Part shown: positions 1-6,930 of the stretch, one piece after another
How positions within the stretch are numbered: position 1 is the first letter of the stretch
Layout of the letters: each line of letters starts with the position of its first letter
Assembly: GCA_964389805.1 (NCBI GenBank)
Contig: CAYMFU010000227.1
Span: forward strand, 1-12,225
Source of the DNA: JAGTVG01 sp964389805
GTDB lineage: Bacteria > Bacteroidota > Bacteroidia > Cytophagales > Cyclobacteriaceae
DNA length: 12,225 nt
Direction: 5' to 3'
The notes under the pieces: model-generated
Told to the model about the DNA's origin: nothing
Databases searched by the model: none
The model's input: only the letters and a program-made list of their open reading frames with translations
Position numbers and translations under genes: made by a program

Positions 1-498
1 CATTTCAGTAAGTGCTTCATTTACAGCTTCAGCCTGTTTTATGGCATTTTTCAGGTCCAGCCATGTTGTAAAAGCATATCCTGCGTGACTATGTTCACCT
101 TCCGGACCATGGCTATGGACTTCACCTTTTATTTCAATCAATTGACTTTCGAAGGCTTTTGAAGTATTGACCTGCGTAGCAGAAGGCAGACTCACTTTAT
201 CCTTCCATTTTGCATAGTCGGCACCGTTTAATAAGATCAGGTTAGCATTCTGAAATTTTTCTATGCTTACTACATCCGGTTCCCAGTAAGCAGGATCACC
301 GTTGATTTGAGGGAAAAAGACTTCTATTTTATCACCTCCAATCTGGGAAGCAAAAGTGTACAATGGGTAATTCACTACGGCAACAACTGGCTTTTGTTGC
401 GTTTTTTCTTCCTGTGTTGATTTCTTTTCCGAACCACATGAGAATAGTACAAGTGCTATCAGGAAGGATCCTGCAATTTTTTGAAATTGATACTTCAT
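1..498 (-). CDS. ZnuA/TroA-like metal ABC transporter substrate-binding lipoprotein (partial, N-terminal 166 residues)
   Basis: The gene runs off the left edge, so only the N-terminal half is present; family members are usually about 300 residues. It starts at the ATG 6 bases after the permease stop. Residues 1-20 form a lipoprotein signal ending LVLFS, with Cys21 as the likely lipidated residue, then a polar linker. The region VVAVVNYPLYTFASQIGG (38-55) and the segment DPAYWEPDVVSIEKFQNAN with LILLNG (68-92) match the N-lobe of cluster A-I metal-binding proteins. Unusually, the DPH metal ligand motif reads DPA here, and the second motif, usually DPHxWLDP, reads AFTTWLDL (142-149). A His-rich loop HSHGPEGEHSH (128-138) sits just before it. 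Seen: the fold-level motifs and the missing ligands. Inferred: capture of a divalent metal in the periplasm for the adjoining ABC transporter. The family call is fairly sure; the metal is unknown. Confidence 0.85.
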   Translation of the reverse strand, partial: MKYQFQKIAGSFLIALVLFSCGSEKKSTQEEKTQQKPVVAVVNYPLYTFASQIGGDKIEVFFPQINGDPAYWEPDVVSIEKFQNANLILLNGADYAKWKDKVSLPSATQVNTSKAFESQLIEIKGEVHSHGPEGEHSHAGYAFTTWLDLKNAIKQAEAVNEALTEM

Positions 499-504
499 AA
501 TGTT

Positions 505-1683
505 TTAAATAATAAATTTTTCAATAAATGTATTTACATAATAACCGGATAACAGATATAATAAAAATGCCAGAATTCCACTGGCTATCATCATTATTGC
601 CACCTCCATGGTTAAAATCTCAACGACTTTAAAGCGTGAAGAACCAATGATCTCCAGTGTATTGATCTCATCTTTTCGCAGCCGGATAGTCAGTGTCATA
701 ATTAAAATGAAGATCAGTAAAGTCGCAAAACCAACGGCAATAAAAACCCCATCGAAGATCTGTTTGATCCTGAATATACTGTTCAATAAATTCGTGACTA
801 CCTGTTTTGGAACCACCGCTTGTACAACAATTTCTCCAGATTCAAACCTTCCTCTCAATATGGTCAATGATTTTTCATCTTTTGGGACAAACAGCATCGA
901 ACTTACAGGAAAGTCCGTTTGGATGCCATGAAAATGAAAACTGTCTTTATTTTTATCCGTGATTTCATTGTACATAAATACCTTGGCCGTAGCCGTTACG
1001 ACACCATCTTTATTATCCATAACCAGGGTAGGATCGGTCTCATCTGCAAGGTCCTGATGCCCGTGACCGATACCCATAATGATCCAGGTATTCTTGATAT
1101 CTGTAAAGATGGCATTGTCATCGGGCGTATTAGTTGGATTGAATATGCCGGTGATTTTCATTTTCAAAGGATACACACCGGCAAAATCAAAAAAACTTTC
1201 AGGTGAGGATATGATATAATCACCCACGTTCAGATTTAAAGCTTCAGCTACATTATATCCAAGCATGCAATCACCCAGAGAGGCCATGTTTTTACCCGAA
1301 TAAATGGTCATTTCTCTGAAATTAATATAATCAAGCGCGGTGCCAACAATAGGGTAGGATCGTGCATTGAATCCGGTAAGCATTGGAACACAATAACCAA
1401 AGCCCAGATTATTTATTTCGTCAACCTCCTGCATGCTGATGGGTTCAAGTTTTTCATTCTGGAAATACAAGGAATTAATTACAAGATCTGTAGAACTACC
1501 CTTTTCACCGATAATCAAGGGGGTTGAAGTTGCTCTGTCCATCATCCTGACCTCACTTTCACTTATCAGCTTTTCAAGTCCGTTGGGGATGTATAAAATA
1601 ACTGTAATTGAAGCGACCAGGATTAGACTTCTAACCTTATGATACAATAAATATTGTGATGCCAGGTAAAGACTATTTTTCAT
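505..1683 (-). CDS. FtsX/MacB-type ABC transporter permease with His-containing periplasmic domain
   Basis: This 392-residue permease belongs to the MacB/LolC/FtsX superfamily. TM1 is about residues 20-36 after a short basic N-terminus. A periplasmic domain follows (about 40-308), then TM2 (310-333), a cytoplasmic linker RLRKDEINTLEIIGSSRF that is the typical FtsX coupling segment, and TM3 (357-381). It ends soon after TM3, so the usual fourth helix is not evident. The periplasmic domain carries two HxH pairs, GHGH (about 206-209) and FHFHG (about 249-253). I chose the ATG at 1683: it overlaps the ATPase gene by 11 bases and gives an N-terminus typical of this family. An upstream ATG at 1698 and a TTG at 1704 are alternatives. 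The neighbours suggest it pairs with the ATPase and works with the metal-type binding protein. Known members of the superfamily often act by mechanical coupling rather than by moving substrate through the membrane. Confidence 0.87.
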   Translation of the reverse strand: MKNSLYLASQYLLYHKVRSLILVASITVILYIPNGLEKLISESEVRMMDRATSTPLIIGEKGSSTDLVINSLYFQNEKLEPISMQEVDEINNLGFGYCVPMLTGFNARSYPIVGTALDYINFREMTIYSGKNMASLGDCMLGYNVAEALNLNVGDYIISSPESFFDFAGVYPLKMKITGIFNPTNTPDDNAIFTDIKNTWIIMGIGHGHQDLADETDPTLVMDNKDGVVTATAKVFMYNEITDKNKDSFHFHGIQTDFPVSSMLFVPKDEKSLTILRGRFESGEIVVQAVVPKQVVTNLLNSIFRIKQIFDGVFIAVGFATLLIFILIMTLTIRLRKDEINTLEIIGSSRFKVVEILTMEVAIMMIASGILAFLLYLLSGYYVNTFIEKFII

Positions 1684-2356
1684 GTGCAAATGGTTCATCC
1701 TCAATCAATAGTTTGGAAAAGTCAATAACCTCATCGAAATCCGGCAATAATTCATGATCGTGCGTAACAGTTATCAGGGTTGTATTTTCTTCTATGCAAT
1801 ATTTGAAAAGAAGGTCCAGGATCTTCTTTTTATTTTTAGGATCCAGGTTTCCAGTGGGTTCATCAGCTAGGATTAATTCAGGCCGGGTGACCAGTGCCCT
1901 GCAAATAGCTACACGCTGACGTTCACCATGTGATAATCGTTTTGGGTATTTCAATAAATACCTGGATATGCCGGCATATTCTGATAAAGTATCAATTCGT
2001 TCCTTAACTCCTGTATCAACTTTCAATCTCGCATTGATCCTGTAAGGCAGCATGATGTTCTCAAAAACTGTGAGATAGTTGATTAACTTAAAATCCTGGA
2101 AAACAAACCCTATTTTACTGATCCGGTATACCCTTCTTTCGGACTCAGATAATTGGTTAATTTCTGTTTCTTTGTATTGTATGCTACCCTTTTGGGGACT
2201 AGAAATACCAGCAATCAGATTCAGTAGGGTTGTCTTACCCGATCCACTTGGCCCGATCAATGCATGTGTTACCCCTTTCTTAAAGATAAGGCTATCGATC
2301 TGCAATTGAAAGTCCGATTTAGGATATTTGAAATAAAGGTCTTTAATATGTAACAT
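1673..2356 (-). CDS. ABC transporter ATP-binding protein, LolD/MacB type
   Basis: This 227-residue nucleotide-binding subunit is of normal length for the family. Seen: Walker A GPSGSGKT (35-42), Q-loop FQD (86-88), ABC signature LSHGERQ (141-147), Walker B LILADEP (161-167) with catalytic Glu166, D-loop NLD (170-172) and switch His199 in THD. All catalytic elements are intact; the signature has His where LSGGQ has its first Gly. The segment GFVFQDFKLINYLTVFENIMLP is typical of LolD/FtsE/MacB ATPases. The start codon lies 2 bases after the stop of the 581-aa gene and the 3' end overlaps the permease gene, so translation is probably coupled across all three. It should sit on the cytoplasmic face and power the FtsX-type permease. 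The family is certain; the transported or extracted substrate is not shown by this subunit. Confidence 0.95.
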   Translation of the reverse strand: MLHIKDLYFKYPKSDFQLQIDSLIFKKGVTHALIGPSGSGKTTLLNLIAGISSPQKGSIQYKETEINQLSESERRVYRISKIGFVFQDFKLINYLTVFENIMLPYRINARLKVDTGVKERIDTLSEYAGISRYLLKYPKRLSHGERQRVAICRALVTRPELILADEPTGNLDPKNKKKILDLLFKYCIEENTTLITVTHDHELLPDFDEVIDFSKLLIEDEPFAHEK

Positions 2357-2358
2357 GG

Positions 2359-4104
2359 CTAAATAATCCTGGTCTCCTCAACAATATCAATATCATACAT
2401 TTTCCAGACGCCGTCAACCGGTTTCACCTTGATGAAGGCATCGTATTTGTTCGTACGCTTATGTATATGGCCCCAATGACCAACATCCCCTTGCACTAGC
2501 CATTTTGTCCTGAAAATTAATCCTTCTTCTTCCTTATTTACAAATTCTACCTCTTCTATATTCACATCTTTCAACTTGACCTGCAAGCCGCCCTGGTTTT
2601 CCAGTACCATCGATTGCTTCGTCTGGATATATATTTCGGATAGCAATATACCCTCATTGCTGGTCGCCAGTTTATCATATACATCGCTCTCAGACCGGAA
2701 ATCAAGTGCGCGATAGGTGTTTTTCAACAAATCGGATATTAATAGTTTGGCTTCCGGAATATTAAAAGACTTCTGCTTGATGAATGGGATCTCCACACGC
2801 CATTGAATCAGCCAGCCAGCCAGCATGAAAACAACCACTATAACACCAATAATTTTATTGGAAATTTTCCACTTCCCTATTCGAATACCATTCTTTCTAA
2901 ATATGGTTATTAAAATCAGCATCATTAAAACCGAAATGAAAGGAACGTATATGGAAGCATTCTGAACTTTTACCTCAGAAATTGTTGGGATTTTATAGTT
3001 TTTCAGATAATTTTCCCAGACAAGGGCCGTATCTTCCTTCATCAACATATATGGAAATGGACCTGCTGGGTCCGTCATCATACAGGGGATCTGGTCGATC
3101 TGTTCATTGAACATATCCCATTTTACAACTACCTGCTGCGGTATGCTGTCATGAGGATACGCCAGAATGATCCCGATAATCGCTGTGGCATAGTCCATAT
3201 CCCTGGGATTCTCAATGATCTGTATGCCCGACATGGCTACTTGAATAAAGTGGACCTTGTCGAGAATGGGAGAAACCTCTATACCATCAATGATCACTTT
3301 ATTCCTCTGGATCATAAAATCAGCCACATAATTTTTAATGCTGTCGATTTCATTGGCCAATATAAGATCATCAATTTTGTAATTCAAAGGTATCCAGTAT
3401 TCAAGGTCCTTCAATCGAATCAGGACTTCATGCCGCACCTCATAGGGATCCACATAGAGGTATTCCATCAATGAGTTTTTATGATGTCGTCTTAAATTGA
3501 TATTTGTGTATTTGGAATACCATGGATCTTTCCAATCCAGATGAACCGTTTCTGCCTGGCCCAGGTACCGCAGGTCATGAACGGGAACCTGTTTATGGTA
3601 GGTTACAAATCCAATGTTTGATAATGTACTTCTGTATCCTTCCTCAATTGGGGGTTTTATAGTAACCGTTTTAGGCTTATAAGATAATGGGTAATAAGCC
3701 TCAGCATATATGACAATCGGACTAATGGATATGTTGGCAGTATCAACCTGCCCGGTATACAAAGAAGTCCTGTAATTTCGTTTGATCCGCATGATCTTAT
3801 CAATCGTACCTTTCAGAAGCCGCCCATCAACATGGATGGTAAAGTCTTTAGTGAGGAATTCATCAAAGCTCAGTTCCATATTAGCCTCTTTAAAGCCACC
3901 TTCGTAAAATGTATCAGGAATAATTCTTTGAAAATAGGGATAATCCTTTTCTCCAATCTCAAAGTTGACTTGAATGCCCTCTTCAAGAATAAAAATTTCT
4001 ACAATGGATTCACATTGATCCGCACGGATCAGGCTGATGAAATCCGCTTTTGCCGAATCTAATATTAAAAAAAGAAAGAAAAGAATTGAAAATCCTTTGC
4101 TCAT
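2359..4104 (-). CDS. Uncharacterised 581-aa membrane-anchored periplasmic protein, first gene of the ABC operon
   Basis: I do not recognise a named family. Residues 1-20 look like a signal peptide ending DSAKA. A large, mostly beta-rich periplasmic region (about 21-383) follows. It contains GFVTYHKQVPVHDLRYLGQ, the DWKDPWYSKY segment, and YLYVDPYEVRHEVLIRLKDL. Two transmembrane helices (about 384-402 and 416-434) flank a short basic cytoplasmic loop. A C-terminal periplasmic domain (about 445-581) contains NTYRALDFRSESDVYDKLA and the His motif GHWGHIHKRTN (His543, His546, His548). From memory, proteins with both segments occur in Planctomycetes and other marine bacteria, but I cannot verify this. 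It leads an operon whose next start lies 2 bases downstream, so it is probably a dedicated partner of the ABC transporter, perhaps a periplasmic scaffold or metal-transfer subunit. Upstream, a weak promoter-like pair (TTTC at 4193-4196, 18 bases, CACTTTTG at 4167-4174, minus strand) is one base off consensus in each element. Confidence 0.85.
   Translation of the reverse strand: MSKGFSILFFLFLILDSAKADFISLIRADQCESIVEIFILEEGIQVNFEIGEKDYPYFQRIIPDTFYEGGFKEANMELSFDEFLTKDFTIHVDGRLLKGTIDKIMRIKRNYRTSLYTGQVDTANISISPIVIYAEAYYPLSYKPKTVTIKPPIEEGYRSTLSNIGFVTYHKQVPVHDLRYLGQAETVHLDWKDPWYSKYTNINLRRHHKNSLMEYLYVDPYEVRHEVLIRLKDLEYWIPLNYKIDDLILANEIDSIKNYVADFMIQRNKVIIDGIEVSPILDKVHFIQVAMSGIQIIENPRDMDYATAIIGIILAYPHDSIPQQVVVKWDMFNEQIDQIPCMMTDPAGPFPYMLMKEDTALVWENYLKNYKIPTISEVKVQNASIYVPFISVLMMLILITIFRKNGIRIGKWKISNKIIGVIVVVFMLAGWLIQWRVEIPFIKQKSFNIPEAKLLISDLLKNTYRALDFRSESDVYDKLATSNEGILLSEIYIQTKQSMVLENQGGLQVKLKDVNIEEVEFVNKEEEGLIFRTKWLVQGDVGHWGHIHKRTNKYDAFIKVKPVDGVWKMYDIDIVEETRII
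2809..2824. repeat. Four tandem copies of CAGC inside the 581-aa protein gene
   Basis: The tetranucleotide CAGC is repeated four times without interruption. On the coding strand this encodes MLAGWL in the second transmembrane helix. Gain or loss of one unit would shift the frame within the helix and remove the C-terminal domain. Four units is short for a slippage-prone tract, so this may be chance. Confidence 0.9.
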
Positions 4105-4222
4105 TTAAAACGCTTTTAAAGTATTCTGTTATTTATCCTGCCAATATACCCGATGGAATTGTAATTCAAAAGTGCGGAATTATTATTTATTTGAAAGAGT
4201 ATTCAATTATATAATATTCATC

Positions 4223-4241
4223 AATCAATAAACAATTGATT
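4223..4241 (-). terminator. AT-rich hairpin after the 626-aa gene, possible weak terminator
   Basis: A perfect 7-bp inverted repeat, AATCAAT and ATTGATT with a 5-base loop, lies 18 bases past the stop of the 626-aa gene on the minus strand. The stem has only one G-C pair and no clear T-run follows, so termination is uncertain. It also lies upstream of the ABC operon and could be an operator. Confidence 0.25.
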
Positions 4242-4259
4242 TATTCAGCGATATGGGGC

Positions 4260-6140
4260 CTATGGCTCCTGATCAGATTTAAACCTTATAAAACCTCTGT
4301 AAGTACCTATATAGATGCTGTTGTTTGGGCCGAAGGTATAGGTTGCCCAGATGTTGTTGAACACCTTTCGATCATAGTTTTTATTCCCCATAGAAAATGC
4401 TTTCGAGATCAATCCGGCATTATCTTTAAACACTTTTTTGTCGAAATATGGCCTTAAATAAAATACCCGGTATCCCGTTCTGTAATCAATTGCCGTAAGC
4501 TGCCAGTCAAGATGGCCATTGTAGCTTGTATCTGACCGATTGTATACGTAAATCATACCATTAGCTGCAGACATTTTTGGTGTAGCGGTTTTGGGATCAA
4601 AATGGCCTGCAGCAGGCCAATCTTTTTTCTGAACAAATTTACCATCAACAAGATCGAACCGAATAATGCCTCCTGTAGTTTCGTTGGCCGAAAAAGGATC
4701 TACATAACCGTATGTGTTGCCAATTATTATACTGTTTTTGTAGGCAACCATTGAATTTTCCACTGCACTCCCATTTGGTTCGAATATCTTTTGCTTAAAA
4801 ACCAACTCGCCGGTTTCCTGGGCATAGACCACCAGATTGATCTGCGAAGTATCATTATCCCCGATAATCACATAATCATCCCCCATTAGGGTAGGAGTTG
4901 TGCCAGTACCTCTGTTTAAATGACCGGGTTTCCGGGTATGATCATTATCGTAAATAAGATTTCCTTTTTTAAAGGTTTCAGCCCATATGGGGTCCATCTC
5001 AATTCTTTTGGTTTTTTCATTAAAAAACAGCTTATATATAGCTAAATTGGAGTCTATATACACACCGTCTTTCCCTACGGTAAATGAATTTTGAATTTCT
5101 TCCCTGGTTTCCGGATCCAGGGCAAACTTTTCCCGGAAAGCTTTCTTCAATTCCGGGCTGAAAGACATATCGTCAGTATAATAAGGGATATCTTTCATGC
5201 TTTCGAGATCCTTATGGAACATTTTCTTAACTTTTGTTTCCACACCAAAGAATCCAATAAATGATGCATAGACTTTTGGACAAGGCGTATCCATATACTT
5301 GTCTGTCCGGTGTATCAATCCAATGATCCCATATTTTGAAGTGAACCATATATTACCTTTGTGATCTGGCATTAGTGCAGTTAACCGGTTCAATACGTCA
5401 TTTCCAGCGATCTCGGGATCCACGGTATTTCCGGCCAGGATCTGTTCCTGGATATTGATAACTTCTATTGCATTCTTCCTGAATTTGCGCTCTTCAATGG
5501 TTACACGCAGGATGTTGTTATTAGCACCTGGTATATAAATCCGGTTTTTATTTGATAGATAGAAATAGGCACCTCCATATGTTTCCCTGAATAGTTTCAT
5601 CCTGTTTTCCTTCTTTGCAAGGTCCAGGGCACTATTAACTCTGCCAGGAATTAATAAAGTGTCCAGGATTTTTATGGTGTCTTCAATGTCGAGTATGAGC
5701 AATGTGGTTGAAGCTCTGCCAAACGAAGGAGTTACAACTGTATGTTCATCAAGAAAAGCGAATGAGGGACACATTCCGGAAAATGCTTTGCCCTTCATCC
5801 TTGATTGAAAGTACTGAACCTCTACATTATTCATAGTGGGTCCCGGGAGATTACTAACATCAGATGCATGGGAATCCTCATGCATGGCTGCAGCGAATTC
5901 ATTCTTCATATATGGATGTTCCCATCGGTCAAGTAAAGGTAAAGGATCCGGGTAGGAAGTATTGCCTGCCTTTTTCCATTCTGGATACCAGTTGGCATCA
6001 ACATGAGCGAATTTGACCTGGGCCTTGAATTTCGCTTCATAAGGAGCGGGAATTACATTACAATTCTGGCCGTAGGTCATAAATGGAAAAAGAAATAACA
6101 GGATAGCTATAGAATGTCTATAGTATATTTTTAGTTCCAT
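4260..6140 (-). CDS. Secreted 626-aa protein, probably a PQQ-like beta-propeller
   Basis: Residues 1-24 form a signal peptide ending MTYG before Gln25. The mature protein has repeated blade-like strands typical of quinoprotein-dehydrogenase-like propellers: YLSNKNRIYIPGANNNILRV (195-214), PDHKGNIWFTSKYGIIGLI (258-276), FTVGKDGVYIDSNLAIYKL (353-371), the Gly/Thr-rich segment RGTGTTPTLMGDDYVIIGDND (410-430), ENSMVAYKNSIIIGNTYGY (461-479), a segment ending YVYNRSD (530-536), and GPNNSIYIGTYRGFIRF at the C-terminus. From memory, GTGTTPTL-type segments recur in uncharacterised secreted bacterial proteins. I see no haem-binding CxxCH and cannot assign a PQQ site, so enzymatic activity is not shown. 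It lies 108 bases downstream of the TetR gene on the same strand and may be its target or be cotranscribed with it. The 155-base gap to the ABC operon suggests a separate transcript, but the shared strand leaves a functional link open. Confidence 0.85.
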   Translation of the reverse strand: MELKIYYRHSIAILLFLFPFMTYGQNCNVIPAPYEAKFKAQVKFAHVDANWYPEWKKAGNTSYPDPLPLLDRWEHPYMKNEFAAAMHEDSHASDVSNLPGPTMNNVEVQYFQSRMKGKAFSGMCPSFAFLDEHTVVTPSFGRASTTLLILDIEDTIKILDTLLIPGRVNSALDLAKKENRMKLFRETYGGAYFYLSNKNRIYIPGANNNILRVTIEERKFRKNAIEVINIQEQILAGNTVDPEIAGNDVLNRLTALMPDHKGNIWFTSKYGIIGLIHRTDKYMDTPCPKVYASFIGFFGVETKVKKMFHKDLESMKDIPYYTDDMSFSPELKKAFREKFALDPETREEIQNSFTVGKDGVYIDSNLAIYKLFFNEKTKRIEMDPIWAETFKKGNLIYDNDHTRKPGHLNRGTGTTPTLMGDDYVIIGDNDTSQINLVVYAQETGELVFKQKIFEPNGSAVENSMVAYKNSIIIGNTYGYVDPFSANETTGGIIRFDLVDGKFVQKKDWPAAGHFDPKTATPKMSAANGMIYVYNRSDTSYNGHLDWQLTAIDYRTGYRVFYLRPYFDKKVFKDNAGLISKAFSMGNKNYDRKVFNNIWATYTFGPNNSIYIGTYRGFIRFKSDQEP

Positions 6141-6195
6141 GATTTTCAGGTTTTAGATTTGCAATTAAATATAATACATGTACCTGATAGTACAA

Positions 6196-6207
6196 AATAT
6201 TAATATT
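6196..6207. promoter_or_regulatory. 12-bp palindrome upstream of the 626-aa gene
   Basis: AATATTAATATT is a perfect palindrome in the 108-base gap between the TetR gene and the 626-aa gene, 56 bases before the latter's start. GTAC occurs twice nearby, 6 bases apart, overlapping ACATGT (about 6177-6193). It could be a regulator site, but AT-only palindromes are common in such DNA. Confidence 0.25.
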
Positions 6208-6248
6208 CAAGATTCCCTGGATTAAAAATTCGTATGAAAAAGAAGGAA

Positions 6249-6815
6249 TTAAAATTCAAAAGAGAAAAGGATCTTCTTAAGGTTGGAAATAATCTTTTGT
6301 TTATCTTTCAGGATATCCGGATCAGTATAGATACGTTCATAAAGTCCCAGCGTGTAAATGTAAAAAAAAGAAGATCTTTCAATAGCAGATGTCTCATCCA
6401 TACCGGTTTCGATCAACATTCCTTTCAAAAAAGCCATTCGACGTTTATCGGTTTCATTGATAATACCAACAATTTTCTTATTATGTAATCCGTAGGTTCT
6501 AAGTTGGCGTAAAAATAGTTCATTTGATAAATTCTTATTTAGAACAACATCAATTAAAAGATAAATTCTTTCTAATGGATCTTTTACTGGTCCAAGAACT
6601 GTTATTAGAGCATCCGTACCCTCGTAAATTCCTTTTCTAAATAAATGATCAAGAAATTCTTCCTTAGAATTAAAGAAATGATAAAAACTAGTCTTTGCTA
6701 CACCGATTTTTTGACTAAGATGATCTACATTCACTGCTTCTACGCCCTTTTCAATGACTACATTTTTAGCTTCTTCCAGCCACCTTTCATGACTGCTGTT
6801 CTTATGAGCCCCCAT
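6249..6815 (-). CDS. TetR/AcrR-family transcriptional regulator
   Basis: This 188-residue protein is of normal length for the family. The N-terminal DNA-binding domain covers about residues 10-55; the helix-turn-helix is VDHLSQKIGVAKTSFYHFF (30-48), followed by the usual acidic/hydrophobic stretch NSKEEFLDHLF. The rest is a helical ligand-binding and dimerisation domain without a recognisable ligand signature. TetR proteins are usually homodimeric repressors released by a small molecule. The start ATG at 6815 gives a short leader before the first helix. The gene lies upstream of, and on the same strand as, the 626-aa secreted protein. The 115 bases upstream contain inverted repeats that could be its own operator. 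The target and ligand are unknown; regulation of the neighbouring propeller gene is an inference from position. Confidence 0.95.
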   Translation of the reverse strand: MGAHKNSSHERWLEEAKNVVIEKGVEAVNVDHLSQKIGVAKTSFYHFFNSKEEFLDHLFRKGIYEGTDALITVLGPVKDPLERIYLLIDVVLNKNLSNELFLRQLRTYGLHNKKIVGIINETDKRRMAFLKGMLIETGMDETSAIERSSFFYIYTLGLYERIYTDPDILKDKQKIISNLKKILFSFEF

Positions 6816-6855
6816 TTTTAAATAGAATAATTAATCCTTTATAAAAATAAACTTT

Positions 6856-6926
6856 ATTGAGCAGTTTGGAAGATATATTTAAAGCAAAATTGCTAATTGT
6901 TAATTTATAATTACGAATTGCTCAAT
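6856..6926. promoter_or_regulatory. Candidate operator region upstream of the TetR gene
   Basis: ATTGAGCA (6856-6863) and TGCTCAAT (6919-6926) form a perfect 8-bp inverted repeat whose half-site centres are 63 bases apart, close to six helical turns. Between them lies AGCAA-AA-TTGCT (6883-6894), a perfect 5-bp inverted repeat. AATTGCT occurs twice as a direct repeat (6888 and 6916). The whole region is the upstream gap of the TetR gene, where an autoregulatory operator would be expected. Confidence 0.4.
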
Positions 6927-6930
6927 ATTG

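Noticed and set aside
505..560. A frameshift that cut off the permease C-terminus
   Set aside because: The downstream gene starts 6 bases after the stop with its own intact signal peptide, leaving no room for a lost fourth helix.
608..931. Plus-strand open frames opposite the ABC operon and the 626-aa gene (for example at 608-931, 919-1206, 3151-3474)
   Set aside because: They lie wholly inside well-supported minus-strand genes and show no recognisable family, signal peptide or domain.
1684..1704. TTG or ATG starts upstream for the permease
   Set aside because: The ATG at 1683 gives the usual short FtsX N-terminus and a smaller overlap with the ATPase gene; the upstream starts are not ruled out.
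1..4104. A standard ZnuABC zinc importer, or a MacAB-TolC efflux pump
   Set aside because: The permease is FtsX/MacB-like rather than ABC-3, and no MacA-type adaptor or TolC-type channel is present in the window.
4206..4215. ATTATATAAT palindrome as a Zur or Fur box for the ABC operon
   Set aside because: It is AT-only and does not match the Zur or Fur consensus well enough; no better match was found in 4105-4259.
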